NCBI RefSeq assembly: GCF_022132145.1
Contig: NZ_JAJISP010000004.1
Location: 248,001 to 312,000, forward strand
DNA: 64,000 nt
Reading direction: 5' to 3'
Source of the DNA: Pseudomonas sp. MMS21 TM103
GTDB lineage: Bacteria; Pseudomonadota; Gammaproteobacteria; Pseudomonadales; Pseudomonadaceae
How positions within the stretch are numbered: the first letter of the stretch is position 1; the number at the start of each line of letters is the position of its first letter. Shown here piece by piece: positions 19,908 to 31,078 of the stretch. A model generated the notes under the pieces. It did no database searches, was not told the origin of the DNA, and saw only the letters and a program-made list of their open reading frames with translations. Both the position numbers and the translations under genes were made by a program.

Positions 19908-20702
19908 ATGAAAACGCCTACTTCCCGCCCCGTAGTGCTCTGCTTATCCGGCCACGACCCCAGTGGTGGTGCCGGCCTGCAAGCCGATATCGAAGCCCTG
20001 CTCGCGCAAGGCTGCCACGCCGCCCCGACAGTCACCGCACTGACCGTGCAGGATACGGTCAATGTCTCCGCCTTCCGTGTCCTCGATCGCGAGTGGGTGC
20101 TGGCCCAGGCCAATGCGGTGATCGCCGACCTGCCGATAGAGGCCGTCAAGCTGGGCATGCTCGGCTCGGTGGAAATGGTCGAGACGGTGCTGCAGATCAT
20201 GCACAAGCTGCCGGGCATTCCGCTGGTCTGCGACCCGGTCTTGCGCGCTGGCGGCGGTGGCGCCCTAGGCAAGGATGAAGTCGGCTATGCCATGCGCGAG
20301 CAGCTGTTTGCCGTAGCGACCATCGCCACGCCGAACCTGCCGGAAGCGCGCATCCTCGCCGAACTGCCGGACGGCACGCCCGATCAGTGCGCGGAAAAGC
20401 TGCTGCCCTATATCCAGCACCTGCTGATCACCGGCGGCCACGGCGACGAGCACCAGGTGCACAATCGCCTGTATGGCCGAGACGGCAGCCGTCACACCTT
20501 TACCTGTCAGCGCCTGCCGGGCAGCTACCACGGCTCCGGCTGCACCCTGGCCAGCGCCCTGGCCGGCCGCCTGGCACTCGGCCAGGAGCTGGTCAGCGCC
20601 GTGCAGTTCGCCCTCGATTACACCTGGCGCACCCTGCGCGATGCCGAACAACCCGGCCACGGCCAGTTCATCCCGCGCCGCCTGCCCCTGGATTTCTGCT
20701 GA
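19908..20702 (+). CDS. thiD: Hydroxymethylpyrimidine/phosphomethylpyrimidine kinase
   Basis: The 264-residue ribokinase-fold enzyme phosphorylates HMP to HMP-P and then to HMP-PP for thiamine synthesis. [16 protein letters not shown] near the start is the substrate loop, and [10 protein letters not shown] near residue 210 holds the anion hole and catalytic cysteine. I chose the ATG at 19908 ([10 protein letters not shown]), which is 18 codons inside the longest frame, because the family alignment starts there. It opens a compact thiD-thiE-hemL operon. No TPP riboswitch (no CTGAGA/ACCTGAT pair) was seen upstream. Confidence 0.95.
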   Translation: MKTPTSRPVVLCLSGHDPSGGAGLQADIEALLAQGCHAAPTVTALTVQDTVNVSAFRVLDREWVLAQANAVIADLPIEAVKLGMLGSVEMVETVLQIMHKLPGIPLVCDPVLRAGGGGALGKDEVGYAMREQLFAVATIATPNLPEARILAELPDGTPDQCAEKLLPYIQHLLITGGHGDEHQVHNRLYGRDGSRHTFTCQRLPGSYHGSGCTLASALAGRLALGQELVSAVQFALDYTWRTLRDAEQPGHGQFIPRRLPLDFC

Positions 20703-20715
20703 TGGAGAGCCTCCG

Positions 20716-21345
20716 ATGAAACTGCGTGGCCTGTATGCCATCACCGACAGCCAACTGCTGGCTGGCGGCAAGCTGCTGCCTTACGCCGAGGCGGCGCTGA
20801 AAGGCGGCGCCACGCTGCTGCAATACCGCGACAAGTCCAGCGACGAGGCACGTCGCCTGCGCCAGGCCGAAGCCCTGCGCGAGCTGTGCCGTCGCTACGG
20901 CGCGGGACTGATCATCAACGACGACGCCGAACTGGCCGCACGCCTCGGCGTCGGCCTGCACCTGGGCCAGACCGACGGTTCGCTGTCCGCCGCCCGCGCC
21001 CTGCTCGGACGCCAGGCGATCATCGGCGGCACCTGCCATGCACAGCTAGGACTGGCCGAAGCCGCCGCCAGGGAGGGGGCCAGCTATGTCGCCTTCGGTC
21101 GCTTCTTTGATTCCAACACCAAGCCCGGCGCCCCCAGCGCCACGGTCGAGCTGCTGGATGAGGCGAAAAGTCGCATCAGCCTGCCAATCGTCGCCATCGG
21201 CGGCGTGACCCTGGACAATGCCCCCCAGCTGATCGCCCGTGGCGCCAGCATGGTGGCGGTGATCCACGCACTATTCGCCGCCGACTCGACCGCCGAAGTC
21301 GAACGCCGTGCCCGCGCCTTCAGCGCCCTGTTCGCCACCGATTAA
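20716..21345 (+). CDS. thiE: Thiamine-phosphate synthase
   Basis: A 209-residue TIM-barrel enzyme that joins HMP-PP and thiazole phosphate to give thiamine phosphate. Signatures are [13 protein letters not shown] (pyrophosphate and Mg site), [24 protein letters not shown] and the AIGGVT phosphate loop. The ATG lies 13 bases after the thiD stop with GGAG positioned just upstream; the longer frame that begins inside thiD is not used. It is the partner of ThiD in the same pathway. Confidence 0.95.
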   Translation: MKLRGLYAITDSQLLAGGKLLPYAEAALKGGATLLQYRDKSSDEARRLRQAEALRELCRRYGAGLIINDDAELAARLGVGLHLGQTDGSLSAARALLGRQAIIGGTCHAQLGLAEAAAREGASYVAFGRFFDSNTKPGAPSATVELLDEAKSRISLPIVAIGGVTLDNAPQLIARGASMVAVIHALFAADSTAEVERRARAFSALFATD

Positions 21346-21399
21346 CTGATTTGCGGGGCGGCCCGACTCGCCCCGATTCGATATTTGAGAGGCCCTGCC

Positions 21400-22688
<1,289 letters not shown>

Positions 22689-22689
<1 letters not shown>

Positions 22690-23345
22690 TGCAGTACAGC
22701 ACCGCCCTGTCCGGCGCCCTCCTGGCGCTGGCCTGCCTGGCCTGTGCCGTCGCCATCGGCAAGGCACGCAAGGGTTACGGCGAAGCCGATCAACCGGCGC
22801 TGTTCTGCGCCCTGCTCGGCTTTCTCCTGGCGGCCGCTGCCGCCAGCGTTGGCGTCATGCGCTTCGCCGTCGCCCCAGACTGGCAGGCTGCGCACCTGTG
22901 GCTGAGCCAGACCAGCAGCTTTCTCGGCCAGCCGCTGTTGGGCGTGGCCGCGCTGACTCTAGGCCGCGGCTGGGCCTGGAGCCGGCCGAACTGGGGCCGC
23001 GTGGTGCTGGGGCTGTGCGCTTTCTTCGAGCTGTTCCGGCAAATGAACCTGCTTGAGCACTACCAGCTGCTGCTCAACCTGGCGACCCTGCTGCTGATTC
23101 TCTATGCCGGCGCCATCCAGTGGCCGCGCCGCACGCCGGCAGGCGCGGCGACGGCAGTTGTCGGCCTGTTCTTGCTGGCCACACTGGCGGTCGGCAGCGA
23201 TGGCTTTATCGGTCCGCTGCGCCGCTTCGACCTGCTGCAAGCCATGCTGATACCGGCCTACCCGCTGCTGGCCTGGCTGCTACTGACCCTGCCGGGCCAT
23301 GCAGAGGATTGCACCAATCGAGAAAAGCCCGTAAAGACTTTGTAA
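22689..23345 (+). CDS. Conserved membrane protein of unknown function
   Basis: The 218-residue protein has about six transmembrane helices (near 5-25, 40-58, 72-95, 98-115, 124-142, 150-165 and a last one at 185-202) and no recognisable catalytic motif. Its ATG overlaps the hemL TGA by one base, so it is translated from the same operon. The same kind of gene follows hemL in P. aeruginosa as I recall it. Its function is unknown. Confidence 0.65.
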
Positions 23346-23369
23346 GAAGGCCACTGCTTATTTCATAAT
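23340..23369 (+). promoter_or_regulatory. Candidate sigma-70 promoter of the Sel1 gene
   Basis: TTGTAA and CATAAT are separated by 18 bases in the 91-base gap before the Sel1-repeat gene; the -35 overlaps the stop of the upstream membrane-protein gene. Confidence 0.4.
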
Positions 23370-23436
23370 GCCAACGCCGACGCACCTTGTCGGCCGGGCT
23401 CGACCCCGCACCGCTTCCTGAGGTATACGGATTTCC

Positions 23437-23985
23437 ATGAACTGCACCGGCCGCACCCTATCTCTGGGCTGCCTGCTGCTTCTTCTGCCGCTGCTCGCAT
23501 TCGCGGGCGGCAACACCCTGCTGATCCCCGCAACCGGCAGTTGCTCGCTGGATACTGCGCCCGAAGACCTGCCCGACGCGCTGGCCGCCTGCCAGCAAGC
23601 GGCGCAGAACGGCGACCCGCAAGCCGAATATGAACTGGGCGAATTCTTTTACGATGGCACGCGTGCGCCGCGCGACCTGGCGCAAGCGCTCAGCTGGTTC
23701 GAGCAGGCCTCGCTGCAAGGTCATGCCCAGGCGCAATACCGCCTGGGCATGATGTTCTTCCGCGGCGAGGGCGTACCGGCGAACAACGTGCAAGCCTATA
23801 TAGTGCTGAAGATGGCCGCCGTAAATGGCTCGGACGAAGCCATGGACAGTGCAGACCTGGTCTCGGCGCGCATGCAGCGCGAGGAACTGGAGATTGCCGG
23901 CCAGGTACTTGGCGAAATATTCCGCAACTACCTGCTCGAACTACAGGCCGCCGACGGCCAATCGCCGTTCGCACCTCTGCCATAG
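23437..23985 (+). CDS. Periplasmic Sel1-repeat protein
   Basis: A 182-residue protein with a signal peptide (about 1-23, cleaved after LAFAG). It is followed by two Sel1-like TPR repeats: AEYELGEFFYDGTRAPRDLAQAL and AQYRLGMMFFRGEGVPANNVQAY (about residues 65-130). Such repeats mediate protein-protein contacts. No catalytic domain is present, so it is probably a periplasmic adaptor. The partner is unknown. Confidence 0.82.
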   Translation: MNCTGRTLSLGCLLLLLPLLAFAGGNTLLIPATGSCSLDTAPEDLPDALAACQQAAQNGDPQAEYELGEFFYDGTRAPRDLAQALSWFEQASLQGHAQAQYRLGMMFFRGEGVPANNVQAYIVLKMAAVNGSDEAMDSADLVSARMQREELEIAGQVLGEIFRNYLLELQAADGQSPFAPLP

Positions 23986-24109
23986 CTGGGCCTGACTCGC
24001 AAGATGGGCCAAGCCGCACAGGCTGAGCCCGATACACCCATCATCAATCAGCATGGGTATCGCTTCGCTCAAGCCATCCCGCCCGACTACACCAGGCTCG
24101 CTTGCAGCC

Positions 24110-24433
24110 TTATTTATCCGGCATCGGCATGGGGAACGGCATGACGTTGCCACCGCCCTTGGCCTCGCTGATTTTCGGCGTGCCCAGGCGCTCGACCTCA
24201 TCGATACGGATGATCGCGTGCATGGGCAAGAAGCTGCGCACCACGCCGTCGAACTGGGCCTTGAGCTTCTCTTCGCTGGGATCGACCACCACCTGGGTGC
24301 GCTCACCGAAGACGAATTCCTCCACCTCCAGGAAGCCCCACAGATCGCTCTGAAAGATCTGCTTGGCATACATTTCGTACACCTGACCCTGGTTGAGGAA
24401 AATCACCTTATAGATGGGATCGCGCTTGCTCAT
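24110..24433 (-). CDS. DUF1820 family protein
   Basis: This 107-residue cytoplasmic protein opens with PIYKVIFLNQGQVYEMYAKQIFQSD and continues through LWGFLEVEEFVFGE, the DUF1820 signature; its end is rich in methionine and proline (NVMPFPMPMPDK). The internal ATG at 24433 (MSKRDP) fits the family better than the frame's first start 15 codons upstream. It is widespread in gammaproteobacteria and has no known function. Confidence 0.85.
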   Translation of the reverse strand: MSKRDPIYKVIFLNQGQVYEMYAKQIFQSDLWGFLEVEEFVFGERTQVVVDPSEEKLKAQFDGVVRSFLPMHAIIRIDEVERLGTPKISEAKGGGNVMPFPMPMPDK

Positions 24434-24568
24434 GGATGGAAGTCTAGACTGGAGGGGAAATAAGAGGGCGCAAATCATAGCATAAGACTGAGGATTGCAA
24501 GTCCGCTTTGACTCGCCCCAGCCCTATCCACAGCGTATGCAGGACAGGGCACCCATACCCTCCGGCAC

Positions 24569-25150
24569 TCAGCCGTGACCGGCGCTTTCCGAGTCCGCCT
24601 TCCACTTGATACTGCAGCCGATACTGGGCACCTGGGGGATATCCACGGGCCGTCCGGTGAGGTGCCGCTCCAGGGCTTGTCGCAGATCTTTTCCGCTAAC
24701 CGGAATGTTGCTGCCCGGGCGCGAGTCGTCGAACCGGCCGCGATAGATGCAGTGCAGATTCTCGTCGAACAGAAAGAGATCGGGAGTGCAGGCCGCACCG
24801 TAGGCCTTCGCCACCTGCTGCGTTTCATCGTAGAGGTAGTGGAACGGATAGTTTTTGTCGCGGGCCTTTTGCGCCAGCATGCGCGGACCGTCTTCCGGAT
24901 AACTCTGCGCATCGTTGGCCGAAATGGCCACCACCCCGAGCCCTTGCGGCATGTATTCCCTGGCCAGATCGAGCAGTGCATCCTCCACGTGCTTGACGAA
25001 GGGGCAGTGATTGCAGATAAACATCACCAGGGTAGCCTTTTCGCCCTGCACGGCGGAGAGAGACACCGGCTCCAGGCTGAGCGGGTCAGGCAACGTGAAA
25101 TCCGGGGCCGAAGTACCCAGGGGCATCATGGTCGAGGGAGTTAATGCCAT
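24569..25150 (-). CDS. Thioredoxin-like redoxin (AhpC/TSA family)
   Basis: The 193-residue protein has a thioredoxin fold beginning APDFTLPDP. FICNHCPFVKHVED (about 45-58) provides a CxxC pair, and VAISANDAQSYPEDG and GAACTPDLFLFDE are conserved in the alkyl-hydroperoxide-reductase/TSA-related 'thioredoxin family protein' group. Neither signal peptide nor membrane anchor is visible, so it acts in the cytoplasm, perhaps as a peroxidase or disulfide reductase. The start at 25150 (MALTPS) is preferred over 25165. Confidence 0.83.
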   Translation of the reverse strand: MALTPSTMMPLGTSAPDFTLPDPLSLEPVSLSAVQGEKATLVMFICNHCPFVKHVEDALLDLAREYMPQGLGVVAISANDAQSYPEDGPRMLAQKARDKNYPFHYLYDETQQVAKAYGAACTPDLFLFDENLHCIYRGRFDDSRPGSNIPVSGKDLRQALERHLTGRPVDIPQVPSIGCSIKWKADSESAGHG

Positions 25151-25324
25151 TGCGCCATCCTCCATTAACGAATACTGACTTCACCACCGGACCGGCGACA
25201 ATCCGTTGCGCAGCAATGCCGTGAGCAGCACATCGGCCCGACACCCACTCTTTAAAGGATAGGCTGATCTGCGGCTGACGGGCTCATCTCAAGCTTTTTC
25301 ATCGAGCCTTCCAGCGCCCAACGC

Positions 25325-25353
25325 TTTTCTCGGCCCTACCGTCGCCCTATAAT
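25325..25353 (+). promoter_or_regulatory. Candidate sigma-70 promoter of miaB
   Basis: A consensus TATAAT (25348-25353) lies 33 bases before the miaB ATG, with TTTTCT 17 bases upstream as a poor -35. The rest of the 236-base redoxin-miaB divergent gap shows nothing else. Confidence 0.5.
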
Positions 25354-25386
25354 GTGCGGTTCTTCGAATCACCCTTTTGAGCGCGC

Positions 25387-26718
25387 ATGACCAAGAAGCT
25401 TTATATCGAAACCCACGGCTGCCAGATGAACGAGTACGACAGCTCGCGCATGGTCGACCTGCTGGGCGAACATCAAGCCCTGGAAGTCACCGCACGCGCT
25501 GAAGATGCCGACGTGATCCTGCTCAACACCTGCTCCATTCGCGAAAGAGCTCAGGACAAGGTGTTCTCCCAGCTTGGCCGCTGGCGCGAACTGAAGCTGG
25601 CCAATCCGGAACTGGTGATCGGCGTCGGCGGCTGCGTGGCCAGCCAGGAAGGGGCGGCAATCCGCGACCGTGCGCCCTATGTCGACGTCGTCTTCGGCCC
25701 GCAGACCCTGCACCGCCTGCCGGAAATGATCGCCGCCGCGCGCAGCACCAAGCTGCCGCAGGTGGACATTTCCTTCCCCGAGATCGAAAAATTCGACCGC
25801 CTGCCCGAACCACGGGTCGACGGACCCAGCGCCTATGTCTCGGTGATGGAAGGCTGCAGCAAGTACTGCACCTTCTGCGTGGTGCCCTATACCCGTGGTG
25901 AGGAAGTCAGCCGCCCACTGGCCGACGTGCTCGCCGAAGTGCTGCACCTGGCCGAAAACGGCGTGCGCGAAGTCACCCTGCTCGGCCAGAACGTCAACGG
26001 CTACCGCGGAGACACCCCGGAGGGCCAGCTCGCCGATTTCGCCGAACTGCTCTATGCCGTGGCCGCCATCGACGGCATCGACCGCATTCGCTACACCACC
26101 AGCCACCCACTGGAATTCTCCGATGCGCTGATCCAGGCCCATACCGAGATCCCCGAACTGGTGAAATACCTGCACCTGCCGGTGCAGTCCGGCTCCGACC
26201 GCATCCTCGCGGCCATGAAGCGCAACCACACCGCGCTCGAGTACAAATCGCGCATCCGCAAGCTGCGCGCCGCGGTGCCGGACATCCTGATCAGCACGGA
26301 CTTCATCATCGGCTTCCCCGGCGAAACCGAGAAAGACTTCGAGCAGACCATGAAACTGATCGAGGACGTCGGTTTCGACTTCTCCTACTCCTTCGTCTAC
26401 AGCGCACGCCCCGGCACCCCGGCGGCGGATCTGGCCGACGACACCCCGGAAGAGTTGAAAAAGCAGCGCCTGGCAATCCTGCAACAGCGCATCAGCCAGC
26501 AAGGCGCCGAAAACAGCCGGCGCATGGTCGGCACGGTGCAGCGCATCCTGGTCAGCGACTACTCAAGGAAGGACCCCGGCATGCTCCAGGGCCGTACCGA
26601 GAGCAACCGGGTGGTCAACTTTCGCACCGACAACCCACGCCTGATCGGCCAGTTCGTCGACGTACATATCGACGACGCGCTGCCTAACTCGTTGCGCGGC
26701 AGCCTGCTTGGTGAGTGA
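25387..26718 (+). CDS. miaB: tRNA-2-methylthio-N6-dimethylallyladenosine synthase
   Basis: The 443-residue radical-SAM methylthiotransferase adds a methylthio group to i6A37 in tRNAs reading UNN codons. The N-terminal UPF0004 domain supplies three cysteines for one 4Fe-4S cluster ([24 protein letters not shown]). The radical-SAM motif is [15 protein letters not shown] (about 157-171), and a C-terminal TRAM domain covers about 375-440. It heads the conserved miaB-phoH-ybeY-corC-lnt run. Confidence 0.97.
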   Translation: MTKKLYIETHGCQMNEYDSSRMVDLLGEHQALEVTARAEDADVILLNTCSIRERAQDKVFSQLGRWRELKLANPELVIGVGGCVASQEGAAIRDRAPYVDVVFGPQTLHRLPEMIAAARSTKLPQVDISFPEIEKFDRLPEPRVDGPSAYVSVMEGCSKYCTFCVVPYTRGEEVSRPLADVLAEVLHLAENGVREVTLLGQNVNGYRGDTPEGQLADFAELLYAVAAIDGIDRIRYTTSHPLEFSDALIQAHTEIPELVKYLHLPVQSGSDRILAAMKRNHTALEYKSRIRKLRAAVPDILISTDFIIGFPGETEKDFEQTMKLIEDVGFDFSYSFVYSARPGTPAADLADDTPEELKKQRLAILQQRISQQGAENSRRMVGTVQRILVSDYSRKDPGMLQGRTESNRVVNFRTDNPRLIGQFVDVHIDDALPNSLRGSLLGE

Positions 26719-26918
26719 GCGCCGGGAGCCTCTGGCGCCACGCCCTGAGCCATCACGCGAGCGCACTATTGGCCTCGGGCCTGTGGCGCGCACGACACAC
26801 CCTTTCCAGGCCAACCTCAGGCGATGCTAAAGTCGCAGCAGTCCGCGCTTTCCCGCGCGCACTGCTAGCGGTATTCTTCGCCTCACTACCCCAGCCGACT
26901 GGCGGCCATCAAACGACC

Positions 26919-27923
26919 TTGAACGCACCCATAGAACCACATCGTTTCATCCTCGAACCCTTTGAAGCTCGCCGCTTTGCCAGCCTCTGCGGGCAATTCG
27001 ATGAGCATCTGCGCCTGATCGAACAGCGCATGGACATCGAGATCCGCAACCGCGGCAACCAGTTCGAGCTGATCGGCGCGCCGGAGCAGACCGCTTCCGC
27101 CGAACAACTGCTGCGCCGCCTCTACCGTGAAACCAAAAGCACGGAGCTGTCACCGGACATGGTGCACCTGTTCCTGCAGGAATCCGGTGTCGAGGGACTG
27201 GCCAACCCCACCGCCGAGCCCAGCATCGCCCTGCGCACCCGCAAAGGCATGGTGCGTCCGCGCGGGGCCAACCAGCAGCGCTACGTTAAAGCCATTCTCG
27301 AGCACGACATCAACTTTGGCATCGGTCCGGCCGGTACCGGCAAGACCTACCTGGCGGTGGCCTGCGCCGTGGACGCCCTGGAGCGCGAGCAGATCCGGCG
27401 CATCCTGCTGGTGCGCCCGGCAGTCGAAGCCGGCGAGAAGCTCGGCTTCCTGCCCGGCGACCTGTCGCAGAAGATCGACCCCTACCTGCGTCCGCTGTAT
27501 GACGCGCTCTACGAGATGCTCGGCTTCGAGCAGGTGGCCAAGCTGATCGAGAAACAGGTGATCGAGGTCGCGCCACTGGCCTATATGCGCGGGCGCACCC
27601 TGAACAACAGCTTCATCATCCTCGACGAGAGCCAGAACACCACCTTGGAACAGATGAAGATGTTCCTCACTCGCATCGGCTTCGGCTCCACCGCGATAAT
27701 CACCGGCGACATCACCCAGGTCGACCTGCCGCGCGGCACCAAGAGCGGCCTGACCCATGTGATTGACGTGCTGCGCGACGTGCCGGGCATCAGCTTCACC
27801 CATTTCAAGCCCAAGGACGTGGTGCGCCACCCCCTGGTCCAGCGCATCGTCGAAGCCTACGAGCGTTACGAAAACCGGGTACATGGCAAGTTGATCGATG
27901 AGCAGGACAACGGCCATGCTTGA
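26919..27923 (+). CDS. ybeZ: PhoH-like ATPase (YbeZ)
   Basis: The protein has 334 residues. An N-terminal KH-like region (about 1-90) is followed by a PhoH ATPase domain with Walker [10 protein letters not shown], Walker [10 protein letters not shown] and [10 protein letters not shown]. YbeZ is a partner of the RNase YbeY, encoded next, in rRNA and RNA metabolism. Homology begins at [10 protein letters not shown], which corresponds to a TTG at 26919; the ATG 68 codons upstream would translate a non-homologous basic leader overlapping miaB. Overlap with ybeY is 8 bases. Confidence 0.9.
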   Translation: MNAPIEPHRFILEPFEARRFASLCGQFDEHLRLIEQRMDIEIRNRGNQFELIGAPEQTASAEQLLRRLYRETKSTELSPDMVHLFLQESGVEGLANPTAEPSIALRTRKGMVRPRGANQQRYVKAILEHDINFGIGPAGTGKTYLAVACAVDALEREQIRRILLVRPAVEAGEKLGFLPGDLSQKIDPYLRPLYDALYEMLGFEQVAKLIEKQVIEVAPLAYMRGRTLNNSFIILDESQNTTLEQMKMFLTRIGFGSTAIITGDITQVDLPRGTKSGLTHVIDVLRDVPGISFTHFKPKDVVRHPLVQRIVEAYERYENRVHGKLIDEQDNGHA

Positions 27924-28374
27924 GCTGGATCTGCAGATCGCCACCCAGGCCAACGGATTACCCAGCGAGGCGCAGTTTCGCGCCTGGTGCGATATAGCCC
28001 TGCGCCAGCGCACGGCCGACTCCGAACTGACCATCCGCCTGGTCGATGAAGCCGAAGGCCTCGAACTCAATCACACCTATCGCCAGCGCGACTACGCCAC
28101 CAACGTCCTGTCCTTTCCTGCCGATGTACCGGACGGCATGCTGGATATTCCCTTGCTCGGCGACCTGGTGATCTGCGTGCCGGTGGTCGAGCGCGAGGCG
28201 CTCGAGCAAGAAAAAGCCCCGGAGGCGCACTGGGCGCACCTGGTGATCCATGGCTGCCTGCACCTGCTCGGCTACGACCACATCGACGATGCCGAAGCCG
28301 AGGAAATGGAAGCGCTAGAACGCACACTGCTCGCCGAGCTGGGTCATCCCGACCCGTATGCCGACGACAAATAG
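27916..28374 (+). CDS. ybeY: Endoribonuclease YbeY
   Basis: A 152-residue single-strand RNase needed for 16S rRNA 3'-end maturation and ribosome quality control. The zinc site [15 protein letters not shown] carries the family HGxLHLxGYDH motif. [13 protein letters not shown] is conserved. The ATG at 27916 (MLELDLQ) lies inside the 3' end of ybeZ; the start at 27898 would add six residues. Coupled translation with ybeZ supports the known pairing of the two proteins. Confidence 0.95.
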   Translation: MLELDLQIATQANGLPSEAQFRAWCDIALRQRTADSELTIRLVDEAEGLELNHTYRQRDYATNVLSFPADVPDGMLDIPLLGDLVICVPVVEREALEQEKAPEAHWAHLVIHGCLHLLGYDHIDDAEAEEMEALERTLLAELGHPDPYADDK

Positions 28375-28413
28375 CAACTTATTGCCCATCAGCAAGGATC
28401 CCGAGTAACCCCC

Positions 28414-29253
28414 ATGAGCGAAGACCGATCGAGCAACGAGCCAAAGTCCTGGTTGAACAAACTGACCCAGGCTTTTGCTCATGAGCCGAAAAACCGCCAG
28501 GAACTGCTGGAAGTACTGCGCGAAGCACACCAGAACAAGCTGCTCGACAGCGAAGCGCTGGCCATAGTCGAAGGCGCCATCCAGGTCGCCGACCTGCAAG
28601 TTCGCGACATCATGGTCCCGCGCTCGCAGATGATCAGCATCAAAGCCAACCAGACGCCCAAAGAATTCCTGCCCTCGATCATCGACGCCGCTCACTCGCG
28701 CTATCCGGTAGTGGGCGAGAGTCTCGACGACGTGATCGGCATCCTGCTGGCCAAGGACCTGTTGCCGCTGGTGCTGCTGGATCAGCAGCCGAGCTTCAAC
28801 ATCAAGGACGTGCTGCGCCCGGCGACCTTTGTCCCCGAGTCCAAGCGCCTCAACGTGCTGCTGCGCGAGTTCCGCGCCAACCACAACCACATGGCCGTGG
28901 TGATCGACGAATACGGCGGTGTGGCCGGCCTGGTGACCATCGAAGACGTACTCGAGCAGATCGTCGGTGACATCGAGGACGAGCACGATGTCGAGGAAGA
29001 CAGCTACGTCAAACCGCTGCCCAGTGGCGATTTCCTGGTCAAGGCGCTGACCCCGATCGACAGCTTCAACGAATCCTTCGACACTCAGTTCTCCGACGAC
29101 GAGTTCGACACTGTCGGCGGCCTGGTGATGAGCGCCTTCGGCCACCTGCCCAAGCGCAACGAAGTGACCGAAATCGGCGAGTTCCGCTTCCGCGTACTCA
29201 ACGCCGACAGCCGCCGCATCCACCTGCTGCGCCTGACCCCGCTGGTGCGCTGA
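28414..29253 (+). CDS. corC: CorC/YbeX HlyC-type CBS-domain protein
   Basis: The 279-residue cytoplasmic protein carries two CBS domains (about 65-185, with RDIMVPRSQM at the start of the first) and a C-terminal CorC/HlyC domain (about 195-279, with FNESFDTQF and DEFDTVGGLVMSAFG). YbeX/CorC is linked to magnesium and cobalt efflux and to ribosome metabolism in E. coli. It lies 39 bases after ybeY. There is no transmembrane region, as in the short CorC form. Confidence 0.93.
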   Translation: MSEDRSSNEPKSWLNKLTQAFAHEPKNRQELLEVLREAHQNKLLDSEALAIVEGAIQVADLQVRDIMVPRSQMISIKANQTPKEFLPSIIDAAHSRYPVVGESLDDVIGILLAKDLLPLVLLDQQPSFNIKDVLRPATFVPESKRLNVLLREFRANHNHMAVVIDEYGGVAGLVTIEDVLEQIVGDIEDEHDVEEDSYVKPLPSGDFLVKALTPIDSFNESFDTQFSDDEFDTVGGLVMSAFGHLPKRNEVTEIGEFRFRVLNADSRRIHLLRLTPLVR

Positions 29254-29395
29254 AGCGCGGCCTGATCGCGGAGATAAGGGACAAGGCGCGGGGAACAGGC
29301 TGCCTCAGACCCATTCCCTTACTCCCGACAAACCTTCCCCCCTTCCGCATTCCCCTCTACCCTTGCGCCACCCCCAATCCAAGGACCTGCATTCA

Positions 29396-30916
29396 ATGCA
29401 CTGGATAACTCGCTCCGGCTGGCCGGGCAACCTGATCGCCCTGGCGGCTGGCGCCATCACCACCCTGGCGCTGGCGCCGTTCGACCTGTGGCCGCTGGCA
29501 CTGCTCTCGATTGCCCTGTTTTATCTCGGCCTGCGCGACCTGCACCCACGCCAGGCGGCATGGCGCGGCTGGTACTACGGCTTCGGCCTGTTCGCCGCCG
29601 GCACCAGCTGGGTCTACGTCAGCATCCACGACTACGGCGCCGCCTCGCCGGCCCTGGCGGCCTTCCTCACCCTCGGCTTCGTCGCCGGCCTGGGCCTGCT
29701 GCTGGCCCTGGCCGCCTGGCTGTGGGCACGCTGGCTGCGCCGCAGCGAGGCGCCACTGGCCGACGCCCTGGCCTTCGCTGCCCTCTGGCTGGCCCAGGAA
29801 GCCTTTCGCAGCTGGTTCCTCACCGGCTTCCCCTGGCTCTATGCCGGCTACAGCCAACTCGATGGCCCATTGGCCGGGCTCGCCCCCGTCGGCGGCGTAT
29901 GGCTGCTGTCCTTCGTCCTCGCCTTGAGCGCGGCGCTGCTGGTCAACCTGGCACAACTGCGTGCGCGCAAGGTCTTTCTCGTCAGCGGCATACTGCTGCT
30001 GACCGCTCCCTGGATCGCCGGCCTCGCCCTCAAGGGTCACGCCTGGACCACCCCGGCCGGCGAACCACTCAAGGTCGCGGCCATGCAAGGCAATATCGAG
30101 CAGAACCTGAAATGGGACCCCGCCCAACTCAACGCCCAGCTGGCGCTGTACCGCGACCTGAGCTTCGGCGCCCAACCGACTGACCTGATCATCTGGCCGG
30201 AAACCGCGGTACCGGTGCTCAAGGAGCAGGCGGCCGGTTACCTCAGCGCCATGGGTCGCTTCGCCAGCGAGCGCCAGGCCGCACTGATCACCGGCGTACC
30301 CATTCGCCAGGCCAACGAGCGTGGGCAGCCGCGCTACTACAACGCAGTCAGCGTGGTAGGCCAGGGCGATGGTGACTACCTCAAGCAGAAACTGGTGCCC
30401 TTCGGCGAGTACGTCCCCCTGCAGGAGGTGCTGCGCGGACTGATCGCCTTCTTCAACCTGCCGATGTCAGACTTCGCCCGCGGCTCGCCCGACCAGCCGC
30501 TGCTCCAGGCCAAGGACTACAAGATCGCGACCTTCATCTGCTACGAAGTGGTCTACCCGGAGTTTGCCGCCGGGCTCGCCGCACAGAGCGAACTGCTGCT
30601 GACGGTGAGCAACGACGCCTGGTTCGGCAGCTCGATCGGCCCGCTGCAGCACGTGCAGATGGCCCAGATGCGCGCCCTCGAAGCCGGGCGCTGGATGATC
30701 CGCGCGACCAACAACGGCCTGACCGCGCTGATCGATCCCTTCGGCCGGATCACCGAACAACTGCCGCAGTTCGAACAAGGCGTGCTCTATGGCGAGGTGG
30801 TGCCCATGGACGGACTGACGCCTTACCTGTATTGGCGCGGCTGGCCGCTGCTGGTCCTCTGCAGCCTGCTGTTCGCCTGGGCGTTACTGGCGGGACGCAT
30901 GGCCAGAACGCTGTAA
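29396..30916 (+). CDS. lnt: Apolipoprotein N-acyltransferase
   Basis: The 506-residue inner-membrane enzyme adds the third acyl chain to the N-terminal cysteine of lipoproteins. Six or more transmembrane helices occupy residues 10-200, a nitrilase-fold periplasmic domain covers about 220-470, and a final helix lies at 480-500. The Glu-Lys-Cys triad is visible in WPETAVPVL, KQKLVPFGEYVPL and FICYEVVYPE. The start at 29396 (MHWITRSGWPG) matches the family. Candidate substrates encoded here include LptE, RlpA and three other lipoproteins. Confidence 0.96.
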   Translation: MHWITRSGWPGNLIALAAGAITTLALAPFDLWPLALLSIALFYLGLRDLHPRQAAWRGWYYGFGLFAAGTSWVYVSIHDYGAASPALAAFLTLGFVAGLGLLLALAAWLWARWLRRSEAPLADALAFAALWLAQEAFRSWFLTGFPWLYAGYSQLDGPLAGLAPVGGVWLLSFVLALSAALLVNLAQLRARKVFLVSGILLLTAPWIAGLALKGHAWTTPAGEPLKVAAMQGNIEQNLKWDPAQLNAQLALYRDLSFGAQPTDLIIWPETAVPVLKEQAAGYLSAMGRFASERQAALITGVPIRQANERGQPRYYNAVSVVGQGDGDYLKQKLVPFGEYVPLQEVLRGLIAFFNLPMSDFARGSPDQPLLQAKDYKIATFICYEVVYPEFAAGLAAQSELLLTVSNDAWFGSSIGPLQHVQMAQMRALEAGRWMIRATNNGLTALIDPFGRITEQLPQFEQGVLYGEVVPMDGLTPYLYWRGWPLLVLCSLLFAWALLAGRMARTL

Positions 30917-31078
30917 CTGCGGATTGGCTACTCGGCCAGCGCAGGCAGGCAGGCAGCACATTCGGCGACCTGCCCTGGTAACCAGAACTGCAATTGGACG
31001 ATGAGAATAGACCCGGTGCGATGACGGCCTGTTCATCCAGCCTGAGCTGGCGCAGACCGCGAGCCTGCGATCTGCAGC

